Part shown: piece by piece, positions 23,022-33,375 of the stretch | How the letters are laid out: each line of letters starts with the position of its first letter | Position numbering within the stretch: the first letter of the stretch is position 1 | Source of the DNA: Pachyseris speciosa | Taxonomy: Eukaryota > Cnidaria > Anthozoa > Scleractinia > Pachyseridae | Reading direction: 5' to 3' | Length of the DNA: 64,000 bases | Assembly (NCBI GenBank): GCA_016490735.1 | Contig: JAEMWC010000364.1 | Location: 444,501-508,500, forward strand | Position numbers and translations under genes: made by a program | Notes under the pieces: model-generated | Seen by the model: the letters and a program-made list of their open reading frames with translations, nothing else | Told to the model about the DNA's origin: nothing | The model's database searches: none

Positions 23022-26000
23022 TAATAATAATAATGATAATAATAAATAGTAGGAATACATTAAGGTAAACCTCTTTCTGCTGTCACTTTTTTCTCCCTTT
23101 GTTTTTTGGTATGGTAATGTATGATAAATAAATTAGTTTTAATAAAACAAAAGGATAAAAAAATAAAATCAAGGATAAAATTGAACCGCAACATTTACAA
23201 TTGAGACCTTTAGCATCAGGTTTTTCATGGTTAATGGCAAACAACAAACCTGATGATGTCATGTGACCATGGTCTTGCAGTCATGTTTGCAGTTTACGTT
23301 TGAATGACAGAAAGGGCTTCCAGCCATAAGTGATTTATGCAAGGTTTTTTGCCATTAAAACTTGTACATCCTCAAGTTGAAAGGCAAGAAAGAAGTTTTT
23401 ATTCCCACCTGTGATGTGCTAGTTAGATGATTTTTAAACTCAATGCAATGAATAATTCATGTCTTTTAAGCGATAAAAGTGATGCACTTTGACTTGACGA
23501 AACATGGCAGTGCAAAAACATGAAAAAAAAAAAAAAATTCCAAACCCCAGCAACCTGTGCCTGCAAACACCTAACTGTAAATTGCAGTTGGCGGTTTGCA
23601 GTTTCCAATAAAAACGCTGAATGGTCTCTAATTTTTTTAAAGCTGCAACTGTAGTCCAGCATATGTACCCGGTACATATTGGGGAACAGTTTATTTTGTG
23701 TTAAGAACTTTCAGTTATTTCTATCTCTGTGTGCTTACAGAGTTATTTTATGTGCATTATCCAAAATTAAGACAGTTTGTTGCAGAAAAACTTAATAACC
23801 ACGGATCCCACTTGATTAAGCATCTTCCTTCAAAATAGAGGCCTTACCCTTTCCAAACCAAATGGCTAGCCAAATAAAGTAAAATTCCCTGACTTTTCAC
23901 TGACTTTCCGGTAGAATTTAGAAATTTCCCTGACTTGATGCACAATTCACTGACTTTTCCCCGACCTTGAAAAAAAATCTGTTAAATTTCCCTTTGGCTA
24001 ATGTTTCCCTGACCATGGCTACCCTGTAGATGTAAAAATACACGAATGTGCACCTTGCAGATGATGGCTTCACATGATCAAAACGGCAACTGCTTCCATA
24101 AGAACAGGCTCCTTGGAGATAATACTTGCAAACCTTAATTGGAACAACAACAATTAAAACAGTTCAAACATTTTTCTCAAACTCATTAATAATGCATGAG
24201 ATAATTAACCAATTGTGTGGCCTCATTTGGATCACATGGATGCCCCTTGATACCCGGCAAAGAACAGATCCAAACACGCGTGATTAGATATTCTAACGTG
24301 CGTGTTAAGATATCCAAACATGTGTGTTTGGAATTCAATTTCCAAAAGAATGCAGTACTTGAACAAATGCTTATTAACTTCCAGGATTACAGTAATCATT
24401 CTTTGCAGTTAACATTAACGTTTACATTGTAATTCAAGAACATTCCATTCTTATCACTGCTGTCCAACAGATTCAATGCTTTCCCTCCATTTTCATTCTC
24501 CAAATGTCGCTTCAACCCACAAACAATTCCATACAACAAACGAGGCGGATAGCAACCACCCATCTTATTACCCACTTCCTGGACAAACTTTCAGAGCTTT
24601 GTAAGGCTGTCCAGGTCTTCCAACCTTTCTTCAAGACTTTGCACATGGTGAAAATCATAACCTTTGAACATACTCCCCGGCTCAAACAAAGGAAATTTTT
24701 TTTTGTGCGCAGCTTGCCAGTTTTGGAAAAAAATCAACAGCCCACTTATCTTTGTACTGAGTACTTTTAGGCTTTGAACGTTCGAGCAAAGAAACTTCCT
24801 CTTTGCAACTTTTCGGTCGAAACTGGAAAGATCTTTCCGTAGCTGCTTCTTCCATTTCTCAAAATTGCAAATGAGGACGCCAATGCAAAGTGTGACTGCT
24901 TTTAATTAAAAAGCCGAAGTTGTGAAAAACACAACACCTTTCATAACACTGACTAACAACTATGCACATGCAATAATGAAACAAAATAAAACAAAAACTG
25001 ACTATTTACATGGCCTTTCTGTTTTTGTGTTTACTGTTAATAAACTAGGCCCTTTGGGAAGCCATTTTGTAAACTCAGGCTTCGTGTTTCATCAGTGTTT
25101 CCAAACACTCGAAAACAATAAAAGCACTCGGCCTTTGGCCTCGTGCTTTCATCAGTTTACCATCACTGACATACCATAGAGGGTTTATCTTTTAAGTCAT
25201 GAGAATACTGGCAGTTTTCTCCTTCCCTGCAGACTCCATGCACATAGTACCTGGAAAAAGTTTATGATTGATAACTTATGTAAGTACATGACTGAGATAT
25301 TTAAGGTTGGTGGCAAAGCCACTATTAATAGCTGCAACATTATTTGGGTTGACCACATTTACCCCCCCCCCCCCCCCCCTGGTCAGAGATGTAACAAAAG
25401 AGACATAGTTAAGGTGATTCCCTAGTAAAAGAACCTGCCATAGATTTCCAATGAAACTTGGTATGCTGTTGTTACAGGACAAGGAGATATTAAAAACGTA
25501 ATAAAACAAGGGGGTCACCGTACTTGTTTTCACTCCACAATGCTGACAAATATTTTTATTTAGGTGACTTTTGGTAATCTCCGTGCGCAACAAATAAGCT
25601 CGAATATTTTTCAATGCAGCATGTTATATCACACAGAGTTTGACTTTCTTTGATTGTTTATTCACCTATGTCCCAGAAAAAATGTCTTCAAATACCCTGC
25701 ATTTTTTATCCTTTTAAAGGAAACAAAATTTGGACATGCGCTGTTGAGCCCGTTATGTCTCCCTCTGTAGAATTTATTTCATTTGCCAAAAATGTAGCCA
25801 TAGATTTCTGCTAATTTTTTTCTCAGTCATTAAGGATATTGTTCTCATTGAAATTATGGAATTAAAAATGGGGGTCACCGTGCTTGCTTCTTTGCAACAC
25901 GACCACAAAGGGAGAATTTCAGATGACAAAGCTCAATGTCAAGGCAAATACGCCATGTTTCTAATGTGTGCGCACTTGTGCATGCGCTAAATGACGCCAT

Positions 26001-26711
26001 AAATTATGCACAGTAAGGATGCACCATGCAATTGCAAGGAATCACCTTAAACAACTATAGACTTCTCATCAGTTAGTAAACTAGTGGTGGAAACCAATTC
26101 TAAATCTAAATCTTAACTGGTACTGTGCAGAACCTCGCTAAGTAGGATATATATGTGCATAGGTATACTGGTATGTGCAATTCTTAAGTGAAATGTGGAA
26201 CAACTAACACATGGTGTATTTAAATAAAAAATCTGCAGATGATGTTAAGGAAAAAGCCTCAACTACTATTTCCTGTACAGAAAACATACGCTACCGTAGC
26301 GACGACAAAAAAACCTTCACTCCATCAAAGGGGTTTCAAGGGGGCAACAATTTATACCTTCCAGACAACCACCACATATTTCATATACAAAACAGATTAG
26401 CGCAAAAATCAAACAAAAGATAAAGCAATATTTAGGAATAAATTAAGCTTATATTTAAGCTTATAACTATTACAACATTTACAAATATATTGTCATCCGG
26501 AATGCCCGGCCGGAATGATCTTTATATCACTGCAACAAGAACCTTATCAAGCATTTTGCCGATCGTATAAGTTAATATATTTACCTGCAGAGTATTTGCT
26601 TAGTGATCGCTGATGATGACCTTTTTAAAGAAAGGAACATGAAATATTGATTGAGAAATGGAACAGAAACGTTCACTTTCGTCAATAACCTTACCCTTGA
26701 TGGACAGCCAT
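13243..26711 (-). CDS. MKRN: Makorin RING-type E3 ubiquitin ligase, 17 exons found
   Basis: Makorins are CCCH/RING ubiquitin ligases. Exons (high to low): 26711-26695, 26620-26585, 25250-25175, 24133-24054, 22821-22746, 22164-22096, 20313-20257, 19525-19439, 19000-18954, 18370-18291, 17810-17747, 17633-17551, 17203-17122, 16123-16056, 14973-14900, 14491-14407 (or its twin 14082-13998), 13336-13243. All introns are GT/AG and phases match except one gap. Order of domains: CCCH 1 ([12 protein letters not shown]), CCCH 2 ([12 protein letters not shown]), [10 protein letters not shown] block, CCCH 3 ([13 protein letters not shown]), makorin Cys-His ([11 protein letters not shown]), RING ([21 protein letters not shown]), CCCH 4 ([14 protein letters not shown]), LWDFLE and an acidic end. 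About 391 residues are found; vertebrate MKRN1 has roughly 480. A non-coding first exon may lie upstream of an acceptor-like site at about 26720. A roughly 40 nt exon holding the last RING cysteines was not found between 17122 and 16123. Confidence 0.93.
13364..13669. mobile_element. MITE, 306 bp, TCA target duplication
   Basis: Inverted ends (AGCCGCTGTTATACG left, CGTGTAACAGCGGCT right) are flanked by TCA at 13361-13363 and 13670-13672. Internal sub-repeats of GAAACTTGTGTGC also pair. It lies in the last makorin intron, 27 bp from the final exon. Confidence 0.7.
13779..14178 (-). repeat. Tandem duplication copy 1 carrying makorin exon copy (13998-14082)
   Basis: About 400 bp that is almost identical to 14178-14587. 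It includes an 85 bp exon with its acceptor (CTGCAG) and donor (GTAAGT) intact, coding [15 protein letters not shown] and onward. Relative to copy 2 it lacks about 10 bp after CTTCTGCAA. The exon is in phase with both neighbours when used once. Confidence 0.9.
14178..14587 (-). repeat. Tandem duplication copy 2 carrying makorin exon copy (14407-14491)
   Basis: About 410 bp repeat partner of 13779-14178. Its 85 bp exon appears identical in sequence and splice sites to that of copy 1. A short GACTGCCTCACT segment is present here and not in copy 1. Confidence 0.9.
14612..14693 (+). repeat. 36 bp tandem repeat, two full copies
   Basis: CAAGGGTGATATAATATAGC begins each copy at 14612 and 14648; a third partial copy follows. 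It lies in a makorin intron beside the exon duplication. Confidence 0.8.
14746..14892 (+). repeat. Dispersed repeat, copy A (GCCGCCTACTTTG family)
   Basis: Shares AATCGCCGCCTACTTTGTC, the CACTCAAATTATTAAAAAA block and TTATTGAAACCC with 20540-20690 over about 140 bp. Class unknown. It ends at the donor of the makorin exon 14900-14973. Confidence 0.65.
15480..15615 (-). mobile_element. LINE 3' end with ATT microsatellite tail
   Basis: On the minus strand a GCGCCATATAAAT block is followed by a long (ATT)n tail (about 15491-15552), the usual 3' end of cnidarian CR1/L2-like LINEs. Only the last 100 or so bases are present. Confidence 0.55.
15640..15816 (-). mobile_element. tRNA-derived SINE
   Basis: On the minus strand, from 15816 downward, the element begins with a pol III internal promoter: box A TGGCGCAGTGGTGAGAGC and box B GGTTCGATTCC. 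A tRNA-unrelated body (CTCCGGGTACTCCGGTTTTC) and a TTTGA-type tail follow. It lies in a makorin intron. Confidence 0.8.
16502..16689. mobile_element. MITE-like inverted repeat, about 190 bp
   Basis: Outer ends TAGCCTGCGTAGC and GCTACGCGGGCTA pair, as do CTTCTGTGT/ACACAGAAGG and AGTTTTCGCG blocks inside. A C then A-rich run (16631-16668) is internal. No clear target duplication. It lies in the intron where the missing makorin RING exon is expected. Confidence 0.6.
17923..18045. repeat. CAT/ATC microsatellite
   Basis: Degenerate (CAT)n/(CAC)n run in a makorin intron. Confidence 0.85.
19587..19993. mobile_element. MITE, 407 bp, TTAA target duplication
   Basis: TTAA at 19583-19586 and 19994-19997 brackets an almost complete fold-back. 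The ends are AGTGCACT..., and blocks such as TTACAAGCTCGGTCATG pair across a small centre near 19800. It lies in a makorin intron. Confidence 0.85.
20540..20690 (+). repeat. Dispersed repeat, copy B (GCCGCCTACTTTG family)
   Basis: Second copy of the family at 14746-14892, same orientation, with several substitutions. Confidence 0.6.
20700..20890 (+). other. Retrosequence 3' end with AATAAA and A-rich tail
   Basis: Ends with AAATAAAGACTTAATCC followed by an A-rich tail (about 20868-20886), the shape of a reverse-transcribed RNA 3' end on the plus strand, antisense to makorin. It may belong with the repeat just before it. Confidence 0.4.
21216..21308. mobile_element. Short palindromic MITE, about 93 bp
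   Basis: TGTTGCAGGTAAAAATTA on the left pairs with TAATTTTTACCTGCAACA-like sequence (CTAATTTTTACCTGCAACA) on the right. Confidence 0.6.
21400..21505 (+). mobile_element. LINE/SINE 3' end (GTAAAGCACTT...GCTATATAAAATG)
   Basis: The GTAAAGCACTTAGAA...AAGTGCTATATAAA pattern plus an AT tail is the conserved 3' end of CR1/L2-type LINEs and the SINEs that use them. Confidence 0.5.
21525..22078. mobile_element. MITE, 554 bp, TTAA target duplication
   Basis: TTAA at 21521-21524 and 22079-22082. TIRs are long, beginning AGTGCTACTACGATCAGAAA, with an A-rich stretch pairing further in. Its right end is 13 bp from the makorin exon 22096-22164, just past that exon's donor site. It starts with AGTGC like the element at 19587. 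Confidence 0.88.
22855..23045. repeat. AATAAGCACCC tandem-like repeat and AAT microsatellite
   Basis: Four to five copies of AATAAGCACCCAC/AATAAGCATCC (22862-22970), then (AAT)n from about 22982 to 23043. Intronic in makorin. Confidence 0.75.
23200..23645. mobile_element. MITE-like repeat with GAGACC...GGTCTC ends
   Basis: Starts near TTGAGACCTTTAGCAT and ends near GAATGGTCTCTAATTTTT, with ATGGCAAAC and GCGGTTTGCAG blocks inside. It resembles the nested repeat at about 56575-57026. Confidence 0.4.
23877..24026 (-). repeat. Dispersed repeat (TCAGGGAAAAGTCAGGGAA family), copy A
   Basis: Inverted relative to the copy at 54818-55140. Rich in TTCCCTGACTTTTCACTGAC on the plus strand. Intronic in makorin. 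Confidence 0.6.
25413..26046. mobile_element. MITE, 634 bp, TTAA target duplication, short TIR
   Basis: TTAA at 25409-25412 and 26047-26050; ends GGTGATTCC/GGAATCACC. Internally GGGGTCACCGT occurs twice. It lies in a makorin intron, upstream of the exon at 25175-25250. Confidence 0.8.
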
Positions 26712-26952
26712 GAGATAATCTGCAAAACGCGGGAACACAGGAAGATATTGCACAATGCATTGAAATTATATTGACATTTTACGAATTACCGCTGACCGTT
26801 AAGCCTTGATTCCTCTACTTGTGCGCATGCCTGCCACGTCGGCGGCTGACATCTAGTACTACGGGCGAAAAGAAGACGTAAAACACCGGCGAAAAAGTCA
26901 AAGTTGTCATCCTCTGTTGCCGACGAGCAAGACAGACGATAAGCTTTCAGAA
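26712..26952. promoter_or_regulatory. Probable bidirectional promoter between makorin and ZIP7
   Basis: Only 241 bp separate the two divergent start codons (makorin 26711 on -, ZIP7 26953 on +). No repeat was seen here. An acceptor-like TTTTGCAG on the minus strand ends near 26720, so makorin may have a further non-coding first exon inside this interval. Confidence 0.5.
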
Positions 26953-29900
26953 ATGGCCACTAGGACGCTCTCTATTTTCCTGGTATATTTCCTTTTTGTA
27001 GCGATAAATGCTTTGGATAATGACGATGGTGGTGTCAAAGTCGAGCATGGCGGACATTCTCACGGGGAATTCTCTCACGGAGGTGAAAAAAGACACCACC
27101 ACCACAGCCACGATCCTCACGGCCACCATGGACACAGCCACGACCACCATCACGGACATAGGCACGATTTCAACCACGGTCATAGCCACGAAGATCACCA
27201 CAGCCATAGCCACGGAGATCATCATGGCCATAGCCATGATTTTGACGAGCATCCAGCTAGGAAATATCAACAGCATATGCAAGATACTAGCGCTTCTTCA
27301 TCTAAGAAGATCAAACTCCCTAAACAAGAACCGAACGGAAAGTGGTCTAAGTGGCTTCAGGCTATTGCCGCTACGTTACTGATCAGCGCAGCTCCGTTCT
27401 TTATTCTTTTCTTTATTCCACTGCAAATAATGCAGCTGATCAACAGCCGTTGCTTAAAGTTCTCCTAGCTTTTGCTTCGGGAGGGCTTTTGGGGGATGCT
27501 TTCCTTCATCTTATTCCTCATGCGATTTCGCCACACTCGCATCATGATGGAGACCATTCTCATGAACACTCGCATTCTCATGAACACTCGCACGGTGGTC
27601 ATGACCACCATGATCATTCGTCTGAAATGGTCGTTGGTCTGTGGGTTCTAGCTGGTTTGATTGCGTTTCTGATAGTAGAGAAATTTGTGAGGCTGGTGAA
27701 AGGAGGTCACGGACATTCACACAGCGCTCCACAGACAGGCGCTAAGAACGGAGATGTGGCAAATAAAGATGAAGAACCGCAGCCTGAGGAAAGCGATCAA
27801 GAACTGAAGGAAAGAAAAAAGATAGATGAAGTAACACAAAAGGAAACTAAGACCGAAACTGCGCCAGGTAAGTCAAGCTTCCTAAATCGACCAGTTTACG
27901 CAAAAAAAAAGGAATTCGGTCACGTTTATTTAATTTTTAATTTAACCTTCCCAGGAAAACAAAATTTTGTCTCTTTTTTAAAAATCGTTTTAATTAATTC
28001 GAGCAATTATTTGACTCGTAAGTGTGCCTCGTCGAATTTTTTCAATTTGTACTATGCGGATGTTTGCTTTCTTTTTCATTATTTTGCACTTTTAAGTTAA
28101 CTTATGTCACGCTTTCCTCTGGTTACCAAAATAATCGATTTCGTATTCACTGAACAAAATAATCCCCTGAAGCCCAATCACTTCACAGCTGTTCGTTTCC
28201 CACGGAAACACTCGTTTTCAGTTTCGTCGCTTTCAAATGTATGATTTCAGCTTTTTTGAGAATTTTTAGAAAAATATCGTGCGTCGAACAAAAAATCGTA
28301 TGCAAATTTCAAGCCTCGTCGACGTGTCAACGGGAAATTGATCCCCATTGCTGAACAAATACAGCCACGTATGGACGTGGCTTGAGTTGAAATAGTTATC
28401 ATAGACATCCCGGGCAGAATTTTGGTGGTAATATTCTGGCTTTCTTTTGTGTTTTTCGCTTTTGGTGTCCGTCTTTTACGTTGAAAAAAAAAACCTTTTA
28501 CAGAAATATTTGCTTTTATATTTTTTACTTATGAGCTTATTTTGTTAGAATAAGGAACCTGTCAGGGGGTGCTTCTGAATGTACCAGAGCATATAGACAC
28601 CAGAGCACATTGTATTTAACTATTGCTTTGGGGGTTTTGTGATAGGCGTTTCTTTGGACCTCCGGTACATGCAGAAGCTACCCTGCCAGGAGAGGTTTCT
28701 TTGAATCCAACTGAACAAACCTAGCAGGTCTCAGTAATTTAGCAAGTAATAAAATGATCATTTTCAAGAAGAAAATGTAGGTAACCTTTTTTCTTGCAAT
28801 TTTATTACTAACTGTTGTCACAACAACAGTCGTTTTGCCATACAATTTGTCACAGCTGGTGCATTAATTAAAATAATGGATTTTTAATGAAATTAAAATT
28901 ACTCAATGTAGTCCCATTGTTGGAGCAATGTTTTGCACAACAACATCAAAATTTAGCCAGAGCCAAGCTCTGGCTGCCAAAAGACTGCACCAGCCCATCA
29001 CATGTGTACACAATTGGTGAACATGTTCAACATTGTTGAACATGTTCCTTGCAAAATATCAAAGGCTGCTTGAAGGAAAATTTGCTCAGTTATTAGGACT
29101 TAAAACCTTTTAGATTGAATTCAAACTTTTACTTTTCAGCCACTTTTATTGGAGTCTATTCATATCACTGGTGACTGGTTTTCCATGTGCAACAATTAAG
29201 AACTATATTTTTGTCTTCATGCTTTTCTGATGAGAAATGCAGAACAGTGAGAAAAATGTACAGGTTAACTCAGGGATTTTAATCTTGCAGCTCCACATGA
29301 TCATGGTGAGGAAATTAAGGTGGCTGGCTACTTAAATCTTGCCGCTGATTTCACTCATAACTTCACGGATGGCCTAGCCATTGGAGCATCGTTTCTTGTG
29401 AGCCGTAATCTGGGCATAATCACCACTCTTACCATCCTCCTCCACGAGGTTCCTCATGAGATTGGTGACTTTGCAATTCTTGTTCAGTCAGGTTGCAACA
29501 AGAGAAAGGTACAAAATTGCATGTATCTTTGTTTATTTGGTATGTTTAGCAAGATTTATGTGTGTAATGTGATTGAATTGTGTGTATTGAAACCAACTTT
29601 TTTTCAATGACTGTGTAACATGCTGTGTGTTGTTGTTAAAAATACACTGGGTTACTATTTTTAAAAAATGGACAACCACTTTGAGTTTAAAGTAAGACAT
29701 GTTTCGATCGTTCAACGATCATCATCAGTTGTGAAATAGTTTACAGTTGTGATTTGAATTTATACTACCATTGACGCATACAATTTTTTAAAAATTAACG
29801 GGCAATACTTAAATGCGCGAGACCTAGGACAATACATTTTATGAAATCGAATGTACATAGAGAGACTAAGTATAAACAACAAAATATTTACATATTTTTG

Positions 29901-30669
29901 AAAGAGGTAAACCACTGGGAAGCAACTGCGCAAAACTGGAGACATCAGCTTCTCAATGTCTGAAACGTGGATGCATGTAATTGCAATACAATTGCATGGT
30001 TGACAAACCATGTTATACTTTTCAGTAGCTGACAAAGACACAGGAAATTGCAGTCAAGAGAGACCAAGAAGTTTGAATTTTTAGAAGTATTTTTGCTTGT
30101 GGAAAAGTAGCACTCGAATTTCATTTTGAATTAGGGGAAGTTCTTGTCCTCACTGGGAGATGGATCTATTTAAACTAGACTCTCTCAAAATCTGAGATAG
30201 TTGACAGGTATGCAAAATACCAAGAAATGTAGTCAGTTAGAAGAAGTCTTTGTAGTCAAGAGATCTTACAGTACATGCTAATATGGTAATTTAACTGAGA
30301 AGTCAAATTTATATTTCTTAAAAGTGGTTGTCATGAGAAATGACTGTAGAATTACTCGTAATTAAAAGTTAGGCATTGTGTCTTCTCCAGTCTAACCAAT
30401 GATTCTTTTATTTTTAGGCAATGTTACTTCAACTTACAACAGCCACAGGAGCATTAGCTGGTACATTCTGCGGCTTACTTGCTGAAAACATTGGAGAATC
30501 TGCCACGCTGTGGATCCTGCCTTTCACAGCAGGAGGTTTCATTTATATTGCCACTGTGTCAGTAATCCCTGAATTACTGGAGGACACTAAAGTTGGACAG
30601 ACAATAAAAGAACTTGTAGGATTGTTTGTGGGAGTTATAATGATGGTGCTCATTGCCAAGTTTGAGTAA
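26953..30669 (+). CDS. SLC39A7: Zinc transporter SLC39A7 / ZIP7 (Catsup/KE4 type)
   Basis: ZIP7 releases zinc from ER/Golgi into the cytosol. Three coding exons: 26953-27867, 29291-29508, 30418-30669, all GT/AG. The start [20 protein letters not shown] is a signal peptide; a His-rich luminal region ([14 protein letters not shown] repeats, 27046-27245) follows, then TM1 ([17 protein letters not shown]), TM2 ([18 protein letters not shown]), a second His loop, TM3 ([20 protein letters not shown]), and in exon 2 [13 protein letters not shown] and the LIV-1 signature HEVPHEIGD. Exon 3 gives [19 protein letters not shown] and ends MMVLIAKFE. Within exon 1 the frame must move by one base near 27424, just after IPL: the first frame stops at 27466-27468 and the second carries on to the donor. 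Total coding length becomes a multiple of three only with one added base (about 461 residues, close to human 469). Confidence 0.93.
29696..29728 (-). ncRNA. Hammerhead-ribozyme-like core in ZIP7 intron 2
   Basis: On the minus strand CTGATGA is followed by a 6 bp stem (GATCGT/ACGATC) with a short loop and then GAAACATGTC. This is the conserved hammerhead core plus a possible very short helix III and GTC cleavage triplet, as known from Penelope-like elements. A convincing helix I was not found, so activity is uncertain. Confidence 0.4.
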
Positions 30670-32936
30670 CCTTTTAAGTAAGATTATTAAATGGAAAGAA
30701 GATGATATTTAAGTCTTTCTAAAGGAAACAATTTTGCCTTTTGCCCCATTTGTTTGACTACAAGACGAAGCAAGGAAGTTTCTTCATGAATATTCATTTG
30801 AATAGTCAATACCATCCTCTGACTAAAAACTGTGAACCACTTTGTGCAATACCACCAGACACTAAGGGAAAACAGTTGCATGTATCTATCTTGTAATCGC
30901 CCACCCTTGGGAACAGAAAACATAGCTGCGTAAGGGGGCTTGTTGATAAAAAGGTTGTGGTTATTTGTTGTAGTAGTCATAATAGTAACACTGTATTATC
31001 ATTTGTCTCACTGTGTAGTCACTTGAGATGTAGATCACGATGTTTCAACTGCTCACTGCTAGTCTTCATCATAATTTGAGACAATGATAACACACTGTAT
31101 TATCATAAGGGGGCTTGTTGTTCACCATAGATGCCAAATACAATGTTTCACCAAAAAGAGGAATTTAATGATGATGGTGTCATATAAGAGTGGAAGCCAA
31201 GATATCGTCAAGTGTAGTTTCATTTTAGGAACCACTTTTGTGTTTTTGCGCAACGAGACTCGGGTTAGCACCTTCTTTCTCACTCAATACTGCCAGTTTG
31301 TGCTTCCTTCTTGGCAGCGTCTGTCTCTCTTCACTAATGCTTTGGCAAAATTCTTTTGAGTTAAACTGTAATTTTCTTTCACACTTTGCATGCTTCTTGT
31401 CTGTCATCACACAAGTAAATAAGTAACTTCTTGGCTGGAATTTCAATACTGAAGCAATGTGATGCACTTGCAGGCCACCTTTCCCTTTGTAAAACTATGG
31501 TTTTGGTACCACACTCCTGCTCAATTTGAGTTCTCATTATTTCTTGATATTTTGATATCTTAATATTAATATTAAGTTAAACAAGTCTCTAAAAATTTTC
31601 AATTAAATAGTGTATTTTGCAAAAATTGTTATTGATAATTATACATTGTTCAAAATCAGTCTGTTTTGTTGTCTGTGGTATCTTTATGAGACTCTCATGC
31701 AGTCATTTTTCAGGGTGTTGTGTTAAAAACATTGTTGTGAAGAGGCCTCTTACAACCACAGATGTATTGGAGAGGTGGGAATTAGATGCATGTGCTCTGT
31801 TTGCTTGGACTAAATTAATGCCATTTACAGAATTTTGAATAGGTAACTAGAATCAGAAAGTACCAACAGGTACTTAGAGTTGAAATTTTAATATGAAACC
31901 GTGAACGGTAAATAAAATATAATTTTTACAAATCTTATGTAATGTTTCTTTGAACAGTTGCCTTGAAGAGTCTTTGAAGTGGCCTGGACTTGTAGTAAAT
32001 CAATTTGAACTATCTTGTTCCATTATTATCAACCTCTAAGGGCAGAATCTCAAGGAATTTTTGCGACTCCGATAACACACAATGACGTCCATCTCCCTCT
32101 GCAGCTGAGGGACACTTGATTTTTATTTTATTTTTGCTATTATGGGAAACAGGTTAAAGAACGCCGAACAAAAAAGAGCGTAGGCCAAATTGATGGCAAC
32201 CGATGTTTGACGTGGTTTTTTTATATGTATCAAAAAGTTGGTGAACACGCTCTTGGTTTCCTGCAACATTTTCATAAAAATCTCGATGACTTTTTAAGGA
32301 TTTGTGTTAATTTATGATCAGGATTGTACACGAGAAGGTATGGCCTTACAACCCCGAGAACGTTGGGATTTAAAGCTAGGGATATTTTTACCCCACCCAC
32401 AGTAATGTGCATCTTGATCATTGATCCATGCACGTGGGGCTCCTCAAAAAGGGAGATGTGATGAATGGATTCCGGAATTTGACTAAAGTAAGATGGCCTA
32501 CCTGCTAGGGTCTGTCACAGGCGAGTCATTCTTTTGATAACAATGAGCAAACAGATCAAGCAACTGCACGAGTAACTGGTAAGAAAGACCACTGTCAGAG
32601 CCTTTACCGTTACCTTATTTTAAGTCCTCGTTGAGGACCACTAGAGTTAAGTTGGACTGATTACGGCCAAAGGCGGTCACCATAGTCTTACATGGGGAGG
32701 CTGCGGCATAGTCGCCCTAATTTCACAAAAGTGATTAAAGTAATCAGAAGAACGGCGTCAAAATCGTAATAAAACAAGAAAACGAAACAACGTTTTTTTT
32801 AACGTCGGCAACCGGTACTTTTTTTATCTTCAAATTTTTTGCTCAGTTTTTCTAGTCTTACAAATACTTGGGCTTAACTGATTCCATTTCGGTTCACAGT
32901 ACCTCTTTGCGACTCTTAAAAATACATGAAAAACAA
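30670..32936. other. ZIP7 3' flank and intergenic DNA
   Basis: An AATAAA at 31911-31916 could end the ZIP7 transcript. An inverted pair (about 30987-31008 with about 31077-31098, TTATCATTTGTCTCA type) surrounds a degenerate hammerhead-like motif at 31039-31072. No other coding sequence was recognised. Confidence 0.45.
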
Positions 32937-33375
32937 ACCCGCAAACACTTACTGAATGTAAATTCAAGCTCTATTCCAGTAATGACACAAACACAAAGTA
33001 ATAGACTAAGAGAGATAGATTGCGTGAAACTCGAATAGACTGCAGATTCCAGGGCGATTCTATTCTTTCTCGAAATGAATGGTACTCGACGCAACAGAAA
33101 GGCATTTTATGACCCCACCCTTCTTACATTAAAAAGAGAGTTAGCATTATTTTTCTTTGAAAACTTGAAAAACGAACAACAACCAACAATTTCATGGCAA
33201 TGGAAGTAATAAAAAAGAGTTTCTAAGTATACAAGCAGAGGAACAGTGCTGAAAGAAGTTACATAACACAGTTATAAAATTGTAGAAATAATCAGTTTCC
33301 TGCGCTGTGAAAAGATAGCTCTAGAGAACATGCCCTCTGATCATTCAGTTTGTCTTTAAAGGCAATTTTTCAGTT

